The notes beneath the pieces are model-generated. The model saw nothing but the letters and a program-made list of their open reading frames with translations. It had not been told where the DNA came from and did no database searches. This document shows positions 57,184 to 64,000 of a stretch of 64,000 bases of DNA, piece by piece. Every line of letters starts with the position of its first letter. Position 1 is the stretch's first letter. A program made the position numbers and the translations under genes. This DNA comes from Paenibacillus barengoltzii NBRC 101215. GTDB taxonomy: Bacteria > Bacillota > Bacilli > Paenibacillales > Paenibacillaceae. Location of the stretch: NCBI RefSeq assembly GCF_004000745.1, contig NZ_BILV01000010.1, forward strand, positions 61,984 to 125,983, read 5' to 3'.

Positions 57184-57213
57184 TTGACGTGCCCTGCGAG
57201 AATCGTGTATATT
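57184..57213 (+). promoter_or_regulatory. Promoter of the tRNA pair
   Basis: TTGACG (57184-57189), 18-bp spacer, TATATT (57208-57213), 24 bp before the first tRNA. Confidence 0.65.
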
Positions 57214-57236
57214 ATTGATTGTCGCCAATTTAATGA

Positions 57237-57310
<74 letters not shown>

Positions 57311-57323
57311 TCCAAGTTCTCCC

Positions 57324-57397
57324 GGGCCCTTAGCTCAGTTGGTTAGAGCGGTCGGCTCATAACCGATTGGTCACAGGTTCGAGTCCTGTAGGGCCCA
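57324..57397 (+). tRNA. tRNA with anticodon CAT, probably tRNA-Ile2 (lysidine type)
   Basis: 74 nt: acceptor GGGCCCT / AGGGCCC with A73, D-arm TAGCTCAGTTGGTTAGAGC, anticodon stem-loop CGGCTCATAACCG, T-arm GGTTCGAGTCC. Anticodon CAT at 57358-57360. The stem-loop and acceptor resemble tRNA-Ile2, whose C34 is changed to lysidine to read AUA, more than elongator tRNA-Met (usually GGTTCATACCC). CCA not encoded. The Ile/Met choice is an inference. Confidence 0.85.
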
Positions 57398-57404
57398 TAA
57401 GTGC

Positions 57405-57435
57405 AAAACCCTCTTGCTTTGGCAAGGGGGTTTTT
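57405..57435 (+). terminator. Terminator after the tRNA pair
   Basis: AACCCTCTTGC (57407-57417) pairs with GCAAGGGGGTT (57422-57432); TTTG loop and T-run. Confidence 0.88.
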
Positions 57436-57453
57436 GCTTTTCAATCATTAAAA

Positions 57454-57760
57454 TCAAAGTTTCGTAGATTCCTGTTGAGCGTTTTGTAGTAGGCCATTTT
57501 TTTGTGAATAAATGAGACTTTTCTGAGCGTAAGAAGATTCAAGCCTCTCCAAATCATCAGGTAAAACAAAACCTGCCCAACCTCTTTTCCGTCATGGATA
57601 ATCCCTGTTCGCTGAACGATAAAATTTCTCCTCCTTTTAAAATTGTCGGATAGTACTAGAATATTTTCCAGGCCTCATCTATACGCCAGAACACATCGGG
57701 TTTTCTATACGGGCTAGCTCAATGGTAAGTTTCAGTATTTGGGAGATCTTTTTATCAAAA
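57454..57760 (-). pseudogene. Decayed coding sequence(s), minus strand
   Basis: No intact reading frame spans this segment, yet protein-like stretches in different frames join at frameshifts. From 57620 downward one frame gives IVQRTGIIHDGKEVGQVLFY; another then gives LPDDLERLESSYAQKSLIYS and ends at the TGA at 57454-57456. Upstream, KLTIELARIENP is followed in another frame by DVFWRIDEAWKIF. An AAAGGAGGAG sequence (57629-57638) precedes IVQRTG but no ATG/GTG/TTG follows at the right distance. It looks like one or two small genes broken by frameshifts and a lost start codon. Family not recognised. Confidence 0.5.
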
Positions 57761-57763
57761 TAG

Positions 57764-57790
57764 AAAAAAGAGCCGTTGTCACAGCTCCCT
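57764..57790 (-). terminator. Terminator after the Spo0E-like gene
   Basis: On the minus strand AGGGAGCTG pairs with CGGCTCTTT over a TGACAA loop, followed by a run of T. Confidence 0.7.
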
Positions 57791-57795
57791 AAAGA

Positions 57796-57954
57796 TCATT
57801 TGACTTGCTTCTGGATCATTAATCGATGGTATTCATTCAGCAATTCATCTAGTTGCTGACTTACCATGATCATTTCCCGATCCGCAAGACGTTTACTTCG
57901 GGCAAGATGGTTTAATTCCATCCGGAGCTCTTCAATTTTGAGGATGAGTTCCAT
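57796..57954 (-). CDS. Spo0E-like aspartyl-phosphate phosphatase (52 aa)
   Basis: Short protein starting MELILKIEELRMELNHLA and containing MVSQQLDELLNEYHRLM. The SQ-x-LD signature followed by LLNxY is diagnostic of the Spo0E/YisI/YnzD family, small helical hairpins that dephosphorylate Spo0A~P and delay sporulation. ATG 57954 follows AGGAG at 9 bp. It is too short for most length filters. A sigma-H-like promoter lies about 120 bp upstream, fitting a feedback brake on Spo0A. Confidence 0.85.
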   Translation of the reverse strand: MELILKIEELRMELNHLARSKRLADREMIMVSQQLDELLNEYHRLMIQKQVK

Positions 57955-58071
57955 GACGAACAACTCCTAGTTGAGGTATTAATGCCATCCGTCCGCTTTC
58001 GACTGGTGATTGTCCGACCTCTTCCATGTACTGTCACTGTTCTGCACCAAATTAAAGCGGTACCCTTATGT

Positions 58072-58099
58072 TTTCTATGTCCGTTTTTGTAAATCCTCC
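58072..58099 (-). promoter_or_regulatory. Candidate sigma-H promoter of the Spo0E-like gene
   Basis: Minus strand: GGAGGATTT (58091-58099), 12-bp spacer, ATAGAAA (58072-58078). The -35 is a perfect RnAGGAwWW and the -10 differs from RnnGAAT at one base. The rest of the 58,000-58,170 stretch is AT-rich and shows no gene. Confidence 0.5.
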
Positions 58100-58173
58100 C
58101 TAAATTCTGAAATAAAATGCAAAAATCTGTCGATTTAGTGAATTTTATTAAAATTTAAGCTTTTCACAGAAAT

Positions 58174-58202
58174 CAAAAAAGGACCGCACAAGGCGGTCCT
58201 TC
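58174..58202 (-). terminator. Terminator of the minus-strand SLH gene
   Basis: AAGGACCGC and GCGGTCCTT arms around CTTGT on the minus strand, followed by T-rich sequence (A-run at 58175-58180 on plus). Confidence 0.88.
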
Positions 58203-58223
58203 CAATTTTTATCGAATAGGCGA

Positions 58224-58880
58224 TCACTTGCTGTCCGGAGACGGAGCAGGATGTGCGGCCAAGTATTCCACCGCATGATAGGTCAAGAGAGCCGCTTCTG
58301 CGCGGGTAATCAGATCTCCCGGATGGAATTGATTGTTCTCATCCAGCTGGGCGATCCCGAGCACAAGCGCACGTTGAACCGTCCCTTGATAAGAAACCGT
58401 CAGCTGGTCTTCGTCAGCAAATTCGATTGGTTTGATATTGATCATCGGCAAATCGCCATGCTTCTCCATCGCCAAAATCAGCTGATGGGTAAATTCCTCA
58501 CGCGTCATAGGCTTGTCCGGATTCACGTTGACGTCAAGATCAAACCCGTTAGTTTGAGCAATCGAGAACGCAGGGGCATACCAGGCATCTTGCTTGACAT
58601 TGACAAAATAATCACCAGCGTTTTCTGGAGTATCCAACTTCAACCCTAGCAGATTGACGATTAACTGAACGCCCTGGCTAGTCGTCAATTGGTCATCCGG
58701 CAGGAAGCTGTCGGCGCTGACGCCGCGAACGATGCCTTTCGCTTGCAGGACAGAAATACTGTCTTTGGCGACAGATTGGCTTACATCTTTAAAGCTCCCT
58801 GCAGCAGCAAAGCTTTCTCCAGCCAAAGACAAGCTCAAAATGGCGGCGGCGGACAACAGGGCTACATTACGTTTAAACAT
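58224..58880 (-). CDS. Secreted SLH-domain protein (218 aa)
   Basis: The signal peptide MFKRNVALLSAAAILSLSLA ends near FAAA. At least two SLH modules follow: FKDVSQSVAKDSISVLQAKG with DDQLTTSQGVQL, and a C-terminal one with FHPGDLITRAEAALL, linked by NPDKPMTREEFTHQL. No enzymatic domain, so it may be a surface structural or adaptor protein. ATG 58880 is preferred: GAGGTGATCACC lies just upstream and includes the palindrome GGTGATCACC. Codes in the same direction as the small gene before it. Confidence 0.87.
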   Translation of the reverse strand: MFKRNVALLSAAAILSLSLAGESFAAAGSFKDVSQSVAKDSISVLQAKGIVRGVSADSFLPDDQLTTSQGVQLIVNLLGLKLDTPENAGDYFVNVKQDAWYAPAFSIAQTNGFDLDVNVNPDKPMTREEFTHQLILAMEKHGDLPMINIKPIEFADEDQLTVSYQGTVQRALVLGIAQLDENNQFHPGDLITRAEAALLTYHAVEYLAAHPAPSPDSK

Positions 58881-58950
58881 GGTGATCACCTCGTCTAGTA
58901 TTTTTTGACAACCTCTAGACGATGAGTATTGGAAAAGGTTGCAGAAAAAA

Positions 58951-59151
58951 TTAAAAAGATTTTCCAAATGGAATGATTCGCGTCACGTGATGGATTTCGT
59001 CGAGATTCACCCAGACGGCTCCTTCTGTTGTGCGCAGATGTACTTTGTCAGGCGCTGAACCCCACTTCGGCAGTCCGGTCATCAATTGTCCGTCATGCAG
59101 TTGAATGACCACTTGATGACCCAGCGTAACTGCCATTTTCAATTCGTGCAT
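58951..59151 (-). CDS. Small hypothetical protein, possible Sm-like beta barrel (66 aa)
   Basis: Begins MHELKMAVTLGHQVVIQLHD and ends in HHVTRIIPFGKSF. The alternating pattern (VVIQLHDGQLMTGLPKW, VHLRTTEGAVWVNLDEI) resembles a short five-strand barrel of the Sm/Rof type, but this is inference. ATG 59151 follows AAGGTGAGG at 9 bp. Divergent from tRNA-Leu, 70 bp upstream of the SLH gene. Confidence 0.65.
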   Translation of the reverse strand: MHELKMAVTLGHQVVIQLHDGQLMTGLPKWGSAPDKVHLRTTEGAVWVNLDEIHHVTRIIPFGKSF

Positions 59152-59264
59152 GAATGCTAACCTCACCTTTCTTGAAATTCAAGCCTTTTTTCGCAAGACT
59201 AACCTTAACTTACCATAATTCCTAACTGAATAGTTTATCGGAATAAGACAGCATGAATTTTGGG

Positions 59265-59293
59265 TTGATATTGATTGGAATTCTGTATATAAT
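59265..59293 (+). promoter_or_regulatory. Promoter of tRNA-Leu
   Basis: TTGATA (59265-59270), 17-bp spacer, TATAAT (59288-59293), 25 bp before the tRNA. Confidence 0.8.
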
Positions 59294-59317
59294 CATAAAT
59301 ACGGAATTTTTGAACAA

Positions 59318-59403
59318 GCCGGGGTGGCGGAATTGGCAGACGCACAGGACTTAAAATCCTGCGGTAGGTGACTACCGTACCGGTTCGAGCCCGGTCCTCG
59401 GCA
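59318..59403 (+). tRNA. tRNA-Leu (TAA)
   Basis: 86 nt, with the long variable arm typical of tRNA-Leu (CGGTAGGTGACTACCG). Acceptor GCCGGGG pairs with CCTCGGC, discriminator A. Anticodon TAA at 59352-59354 reads UUA/UUG. T-arm GGTTCGAGCCC. CCA is not encoded. Confidence 0.95.
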
Positions 59404-59410
59404 TTTGTGA

Positions 59411-59452
59411 AAATAGAGTGCACTCGTTTATTGAGTGTGCTCTATTTTTTTT
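59411..59452 (+). terminator. Terminator after tRNA-Leu
   Basis: AAATAGAGTGCACTC (59411-59425) pairs with GAGTGTGCTCTATTT (59433-59447), one mismatch, then a long T-run. Confidence 0.92.
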
Positions 59453-59576
59453 ATAGGACAAATGGATTATTTTGACGAAAAACGTTACGAAATATCTACT
59501 AAATGTCGATATAAAATGGGAGAAGGCTGGAAAAAGGTTCCGGTACATCAGCAATGAGAATAAAGGAGAGGAATCA

Positions 59577-61859
59577 ATGTTGGCTAACAGGAAGATGACG
59601 TATTGGATGCTCGTCTTGACGCTCCTCCTTTCGGTACTTGCTCCTACGGGCGCATTTGCAGCATCTGGGGACATCAAGGAGATTAATATCGATGGAGCCG
59701 GTACGACCGTTGAACTCGGCGTGGGGAAAACGAAGCAGCTTAAAGTAACGGCTGGGCTTGAAGGGGGCGGCACCAAAGATGTGACTTCTACTGTAACTTG
59801 GACGTCCGGTGATGATACCGTAGCCAAGGTTAGTGCCGGCGGTTTGGTCACCGCGCTGAAGAGCGGTACTGCGATCATCACGGCGGAATATAAAAATCCA
59901 ACGACTGAAGTCGGGTCGGTATCGTCTATTACGATTAAAGTTACAGACACCTACACTGAATTAACTTTGGACTACAAATTAGACGGAAAATATAGTCTGG
60001 ACACCCCTGACTCCGATCTGACCGTCACCGCTAAGGCGAAGGTGGATAACACGTCTGTGGAACCCAAGGATGTAACGGATGAGGCGGATTGGACTTCCTC
60101 GAATACGGGTGTACTGACTGTTGAAAAGGGCAAGATTACGCTGACCGGTACAGGGGAAGCGACGATTACAGCGAAATATGCCGGTTTGACTGCTTCGTTC
60201 AAAGCGAAGGTGACGTCGCCTTACTCCGGCTTGAAATTGTACAAGACGTCTGGAACGACAGACACGGAAATTCAGGATAAAGAAGACCTTGAGTTGATCG
60301 TGGCAGATAAAGAAGTAGAACTTAAGGTGAAAACGGTGCTGAAGAGCGACCCGGATACGACAAACGACGTTACGGAAAAAGCCACCTGGAGTTCTTCGGA
60401 TACCAGCGTTGCTACGGTTGAAGACGGAACGGTTAAAATCGTATCGACGGGGAAAGCGACGATTACGGCAACCTATTATGGCGAGCAAGCCAAAGTCGAC
60501 ATTTACGTAAGAGCCCCGTATGAAGCGATTCTGCTCACGCCGTCCGGCGATCAGACGATCTTCATCGGGGAAACGTTGGCAGTAAATGCCGGCGTGAGAG
60601 TGAAGGCAAACGAAACTCAAGACGTCAGCAATAGTGCGGAATGGACTTCTTCCAATAAATTAGTTGCGACTGTAAGTGACACCGGTGTTGTGACGGCCAA
60701 AGCGGCGGGATCAACTACGATTAAAGCCAGCTATCAAGGCGTGAGCAAGAGCTTCAAAGTTACGGTACTTCCTACGGTGACCGAGCTCAAAATCGAGAAA
60801 GAGCAGCTTGATATCTATGTAGGCGGATCGGCGAGCCTGCCGAAGGTGACCGGCACGAAGCTGGACGGAGAATCCATCGATCTCAGCGATGCCATCACGT
60901 GGACCTCGAGCCAAGAGGATATCGCGGTAGTCGAGGATGGAAAGATCGTAACGAAGGATCTGGATGACTCGGTTGTATCTGCTGAAGTTACGTTGACCGG
61001 GAAGCTGGCAGAAGCCGGAACAGGGCTGACCCCGAACGCGGACTTCCCAATTCGCGGAACTGAAGTGACGCTTAAAGTTAACGTGAAAGAAAAGGTTCTG
61101 ACGCTTCTCGCCACGCAAACTTCAATGAACATCGTCATCGGTGAAGAAAATGCGCTGCCGGAAATCACGGTGGTCTATGAAAATGGTGTAGAGCAAACGA
61201 ATCTGGCTGGCGTTGAATGGAGCGTTACCGGCTCCAATGCGGTGTTGAAGTCGACAGCAGACGGCAAGAAGCTGAAAGGTCTCAGCAAAGGCTCGGCCAC
61301 GCTGAAAGGAACTTTCGAGAACAAGACCCTCAATATATCGGTCTCTATTGAGCCGAAAATCACCAAGATTGTTGTAGAGCCGCAAACGATCGAGCTTAAC
61401 ATCAAGAAATCGAAATCGATCAAGGTAACGGGGTATTATGCAGACGGCAAGAAAGTCACCCTGTCCTCCAAAATGGGCTGGGTCTCCTCCGATGTGAACG
61501 TTGCTACGGTATCATCCTCTTCGGTGAAGGCTGTCGCTGAAGGAACCGCGACGATCACAGGTTCTTATCAAGGCAATGTCGTTACCGTGAAAGTGAATGT
61601 GGTTCCGAAGCTGGTGAAACTGGAGGTTAGCGAGAAGAAGCTGCAGCTGGCTCCTGGTGCGGCCAAAACGGTTGTCCTGACGGCAACGTACGATACTGGC
61701 AAGGTCGCCACGGTAACGGGCAGCGCGAAGTGGACAACCTCCAAGGCGAACGTTGCGAAAGTGTCGGCTGGTCAGATTCAGGCGATTGCCAAGGGCTCTG
61801 CTTCCATCAAAGCAGAGTATGGCGGCAAAAAGGTATCTATCAGCGTTTCAGTGAAATAA
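59577..61859 (+). CDS. Secreted protein with eight Ig-like (Big_2) repeats
   Basis: 760 aa. Signal peptide (MLANRKMTYWMLVLTLLLSV, cleavage near AFAAS). The rest is made of about eight bacterial Ig-like repeats of 80-90 residues, each with a WTSS-type strand and a GxATITA-type end (e.g. TWSSSDTSVATVEDG, GKATITATYYG). No SLH, LPXTG or catalytic domain is visible, so it is either free or held by other factors. Likely adhesive or structural. ATG 59577 follows AAAGGAGAGG. It ends at a perfect terminator. Repeats five and six are the most diverged. Confidence 0.88.
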   Translation: MLANRKMTYWMLVLTLLLSVLAPTGAFAASGDIKEINIDGAGTTVELGVGKTKQLKVTAGLEGGGTKDVTSTVTWTSGDDTVAKVSAGGLVTALKSGTAIITAEYKNPTTEVGSVSSITIKVTDTYTELTLDYKLDGKYSLDTPDSDLTVTAKAKVDNTSVEPKDVTDEADWTSSNTGVLTVEKGKITLTGTGEATITAKYAGLTASFKAKVTSPYSGLKLYKTSGTTDTEIQDKEDLELIVADKEVELKVKTVLKSDPDTTNDVTEKATWSSSDTSVATVEDGTVKIVSTGKATITATYYGEQAKVDIYVRAPYEAILLTPSGDQTIFIGETLAVNAGVRVKANETQDVSNSAEWTSSNKLVATVSDTGVVTAKAAGSTTIKASYQGVSKSFKVTVLPTVTELKIEKEQLDIYVGGSASLPKVTGTKLDGESIDLSDAITWTSSQEDIAVVEDGKIVTKDLDDSVVSAEVTLTGKLAEAGTGLTPNADFPIRGTEVTLKVNVKEKVLTLLATQTSMNIVIGEENALPEITVVYENGVEQTNLAGVEWSVTGSNAVLKSTADGKKLKGLSKGSATLKGTFENKTLNISVSIEPKITKIVVEPQTIELNIKKSKSIKVTGYYADGKKVTLSSKMGWVSSDVNVATVSSSSVKAVAEGTATITGSYQGNVVTVKVNVVPKLVKLEVSEKKLQLAPGAAKTVVLTATYDTGKVATVTGSAKWTTSKANVAKVSAGQIQAIAKGSASIKAEYGGKKVSISVSVK

Positions 61860-61878
61860 GATCGAACATGAATCATTT

Positions 61879-61910
61879 GAGTCTGCCTTTGGAAAGGCAG
61901 ACTCTTTTTT
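61879..61910 (+). terminator. Perfect terminator after the Ig-repeat gene
   Basis: GAGTCTGCCTTT (61879-61890) and AAAGGCAGACTC (61893-61904), 2-base loop, then six T. Confidence 0.94.
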
Positions 61911-61951
61911 ATGAACTAACTATTTTTTATGTGCCATTTGCTAAATTTTGA

Positions 61952-61981
61952 TTGATTTAAGGCTCGATTATCCTCTATAAT
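61952..61981 (+). promoter_or_regulatory. Sigma-A-like promoter of the MBL lipoprotein gene
   Basis: TTGATT (61952-61957), 18-bp spacer, TATAAT (61976-61981), 33 bp before the ATG. Confidence 0.65.
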
Positions 61982-62013
61982 TAGAACAAATGTTCTGGGA
62001 AGGATTAACATCT

Positions 62014-62919
62014 ATGATTAGGCAGAAGACATGTTGGACGGTTATTGGCGTATTTTTGGTGTTTTTAAGCGTACTTCTTGCAGGCTGCAGCGCAGCGAAC
62101 TGGGAAGAAGTTGCGGGGCGGCTGGTGGAGAACACCTCCGTTGCTTCCGAAGTGGAAGGAGACGGTCAGCTACGCGTGATTTTTCTGGATGTGGGACAAG
62201 GTGCATCCCAGTTGTTGATCAGCCCCTCCGGGCATACGATGCTGATTGATGCCGGCAACAATGACCAGGAGCAGGCGATGCTGGACTACCTTCGCTCTTA
62301 TGGCGTAAATCATTTGGATATCGTGATTGGGACACATCCAGATGCGGATCATATCGGCGGGCTGGACCGGGTCATCGATCGTTTGGACATCGGCGAAATC
62401 TACATGCCAAGGATCCAGTCCAATACGAAGACATATGAGTCCTTGCTGAACTCCATTCGGAACAAAGGGCTGAAGGTGAAGACCGCCAAAGCGGGCCTGG
62501 AGCTAGCCTGGGACGAGCAGGTGAAGGTGAGTATGATCGCACCGGTGACCGTGACCGACGACAGTAATAACATGAGTGCCGTTGTGAAGGTAACATATGG
62601 CCGCACTTCTTTTCTGTTAACCGGGGATGCTGAATCGGAGAGCGAACGGGCAATGTTAGAATCCGGAGTGAATTTGCGCGCCGACGTTATGCTGGTCGGG
62701 CACCATGGCTCGAAATCTTCAACAACGGCCAAGTTTTTGAATGCAGTGAAGCCAAAATATGCGGTGATCCAGGTGGGAGAGAATTCTTACGGGCACCCGA
62801 CGAAGACGATCCTGGATCGGCTGTCCAAGCAACAGGTAGAGGTCTATCGCAACGATCTTCAGGGTACCGTGGAGATCGCCAGCGACGGCGAGGGCTACCG
62901 GATCACAACGGAAAGGTAG
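62014..62919 (+). CDS. ComEC/Rec2-type metallo-beta-lactamase-fold lipoprotein
   Basis: Lipoprotein signal (VIGVFLVFLSVLLAGC) then a metallo-beta-lactamase fold like the C-terminal domain of ComEC: VIFLDVGQGASQLL, metal motif THPDADHIGG, LLTGDAE and VLVGHHGSKSSTT. Related stand-alone proteins are proposed extracellular nucleases or hydrolases; activity here is unproved. ATG 62014 is chosen because GGGAAGGATTAAC lies upstream; ATG 61990 is open in frame. 301 aa. Followed at 6 bp by the DUF3006 gene. Confidence 0.88.
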   Translation: MIRQKTCWTVIGVFLVFLSVLLAGCSAANWEEVAGRLVENTSVASEVEGDGQLRVIFLDVGQGASQLLISPSGHTMLIDAGNNDQEQAMLDYLRSYGVNHLDIVIGTHPDADHIGGLDRVIDRLDIGEIYMPRIQSNTKTYESLLNSIRNKGLKVKTAKAGLELAWDEQVKVSMIAPVTVTDDSNNMSAVVKVTYGRTSFLLTGDAESESERAMLESGVNLRADVMLVGHHGSKSSTTAKFLNAVKPKYAVIQVGENSYGHPTKTILDRLSKQQVEVYRNDLQGTVEIASDGEGYRITTER

Positions 62920-62925
62920 GATAAG

Positions 62926-63144
62926 ATGAGCCATATCGTGGAAGGCTTTGAGGGCGATTTATGCATTTTGGAATCGGACGGGAAGCTCCGAAATGTCCCG
63001 CGTTCCCAGGTGGATCCTAAGGTCAAACCGGGAGATGTTGTGGAATGGAACGGCACGAAATGGGTTCCCAACCTGCGGGAAACAGAAGAGAGAAGCCGTC
63101 ATATCCGCGCTTTAATGGATGAAGTGTGGGAAGACGAGGAATAG
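62926..63144 (+). CDS. DUF3006-domain protein (72 aa)
   Basis: Begins MSHIVEGFEGDLCILESDG and continues KLRNVPRSQVDPKVKPGDVV, the pattern of DUF3006. This small domain is often encoded next to secreted ComEC-like hydrolases, as here. Charged helical C-terminus. ATG 62926 follows GAAAGGTAGGATA. Function unknown. Confidence 0.82.
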   Translation: MSHIVEGFEGDLCILESDGKLRNVPRSQVDPKVKPGDVVEWNGTKWVPNLRETEERSRHIRALMDEVWEDEE

Positions 63145-63178
63145 GATTGATTACGTTCATGAAGGAGGAATGTTGGAG

Positions 63179-63700
63179 ATGTTGATTCGGCCGCAGACAG
63201 GGGAATACGCCCCACATTTTGAACCTTACATTCAGATGGTGCCTGAGGGGGAGTTCGTTAAGTTTCTGGAGGAGCAGACGAAGCGGCTTCGAGAGAAGTG
63301 GGCAGGTATTCGTGAAGAGCAAGCAAACTACCGGTATGCCGAAGGAAAATGGAGCGTGAAGGAAGTCATCGGCCATATGGCGGATACGGAACGGGTCATG
63401 CAATACCGTATGCTGCGGATTGCCCGCGGCGATACGACGCCGCTTCCAGGCTTCGACGAGGAATTGTTCGCCCGTCATGCCGGGTTTGACCGCCAGTCGA
63501 TGGAGGAGATCGTAAAGGGCTTCGAGATCGTGCGGGAATCCACGTTGGCGCTGGTTCGTCAGCTGGATGACGATGCATGGGCCCGCAAGGGGAACGTAGC
63601 CGACTATCCGGCCACAGCCCGTGCCATCGCCTATAACATCGCCGGGCATGCGGAGCATCATGTTCGGATTTTAAGCGAGCGGTATGCAGCACAAGTTTAA
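63179..63700 (+). CDS. DinB/YfiT-like putative metal-dependent protein
   Basis: Four-helix-bundle DinB-family protein, 173 aa. Putative metal-binding histidines: VIGHMADTERVMQYRMLRI and NIAGHAEHHVRIL. Members act as thiol S-transferases or hydrolases with a divalent metal. ATG 63179 is 10 bp after AAGGAGG; ATG 63170 is too close to that site. Its substrate is not evident from neighbours. Confidence 0.85.
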   Translation: MLIRPQTGEYAPHFEPYIQMVPEGEFVKFLEEQTKRLREKWAGIREEQANYRYAEGKWSVKEVIGHMADTERVMQYRMLRIARGDTTPLPGFDEELFARHAGFDRQSMEEIVKGFEIVRESTLALVRQLDDDAWARKGNVADYPATARAIAYNIAGHAEHHVRILSERYAAQV

Positions 63701-63748
63701 ACCGCATCGCCGCAAACATAAAAGGACAGAGATGCCATTTTATGAGAA

Positions 63749-64000
63749 TGAACTGGCCCCTTTGTCAAGGACACTTTGAAAAAAGAGTCAAGCTGCAGAC
63801 AGAAGATGATTCCTGTATTGGGCAGGGGTCATCTTTTTTCGTTCCCATTGATATCTGTAAATGTTGTAGTAATGGATGTAACGATTAATTTCAATTGATA
63901 GTTCTTCTAGAGTTAAGCAATTGCGACTAATGCATGATTACTACGGTGCGTTATCCCAACAGTTCCCTCGTCTAGGTGTCTTTTTACATATAAAGTATCA
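63749..64000 (-). mobile_element. End of an IS3-family insertion sequence (remnant, runs off the window)
   Basis: A degenerate transposase end and a possible right terminal repeat starting TGAACTGGCCCCTTTGTC at 63749 mark the edge of an IS3-family element. The left end lies beyond the window. No target duplication can be checked. Confidence 0.65.
63788..64000 (-). pseudogene. Degenerate IS3-family transposase (OrfB) C-terminus
   Basis: The minus-strand frame ending at TGA 63788-63790 encodes EINRYIHYYNIYRYQWERKK and then MTPAQYRNHLLSAA, the usual IS3-type OrfB tail. Upstream in the same frame, GNCWDNAP (63944-63964 covers NCWDNAP), the family's DDE-region motif, is present. It is followed by two stop codons (TAG 63941-63943, TAA 63938-63940) and the ESFF...K region expected after it is missing. 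So the copy is broken. Confidence 0.8.

Overview
The window is a chromosomal segment of an endospore-forming Firmicute, most likely Paenibacillaceae. This rests on the division/cell-wall cluster running into spoIIGA-sigE-sigG, strong AGGAGG-type ribosome binding sites with frequent TTG/GTG starts, a DAP-type MurE, a PyrR attenuator, a T-box leader, SLH-domain surface proteins and a DapL-type aminotransferase. Most of it is core genome; accessory or decaying material sits near 25.5-29.6 kb, 37.7-38.3 kb, 47.8-56.9 kb, 57.4-58.1 kb and at the right edge.

Region 1 (1-17,970) is the dcw cluster: spoVD (5' end outside), murE, murF, mraY, murD, spoVE, murG, murB, murA, divIB, ftsA, ftsZ, then the sporulation genes spoIIGA, sigE and sigG. 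Together they make lipid II, assemble the Z ring and start compartment-specific sporulation transcription. Promoter-like sites fit this: a sigma-H-type site before ftsA, an extended-spacer Spo0A-type promoter before spoIIGA and a possible sigma-F/G site before sigG. Region 2 (18,091-20,961) holds a MerR-family regulator and a secreted flavin reductase, with a textbook MerR promoter (19-bp spacer containing a palindrome) between them. Region 3 (21,151-25,501) is ylmC, pgeF, yggS, sepF, ylmG, ylmH and divIVA, the conserved cell-division accessory block.

Region 4 (25,554-29,586, minus strand) is a GH78 rhamnosidase-type enzyme with an AraC regulator, lying between divIVA and ileS. Region 5 (29,752-37,588) is a T-box-controlled ileS of the long, eukaryote-like type, a DUF5665 membrane protein, a DksA/YteA-type protein, lspA, an RluA-family pseudouridine synthase and a DapL-type aminotransferase. 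Region 6 (38,408-47,731) is the pyrimidine operon pyrR-pyrB-pyrC-carA-carB-pyrF-pyrE under a PyrR-type attenuator; pyrK, pyrD and pyrP are not in it.

Region 7 (47,826-56,866) has an SLH/GH18 protein on the minus strand and a five-gene operon that joins a MacB-type ABC exporter (two ATPases, a lipoprotein adaptor, a giant FtsX-like permease) to a solute-binding lipoprotein. Region 8 (57,011-64,000) has two tRNAs (fMet and probably Ile2), decayed coding sequence, a Spo0E-like small gene with a sigma-H-like promoter, an SLH protein, tRNA-Leu, an eight-repeat Ig-like (Big_2) secreted protein, a ComEC-type metallo-beta-lactamase lipoprotein with DUF3006 partner, a DinB-like protein and the broken end of an IS3-family element.

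The most unusual item is a dispersed intergenic element found four times (21.5, 37.7, 38.1 and 46.1 kb). Each copy is 183-184 bp and carries two direct copies of a ~25-bp unit 50 bp apart, followed by two inverted copies 50 bp apart. Two sequence subfamilies share this geometry while their arm sequences change together.
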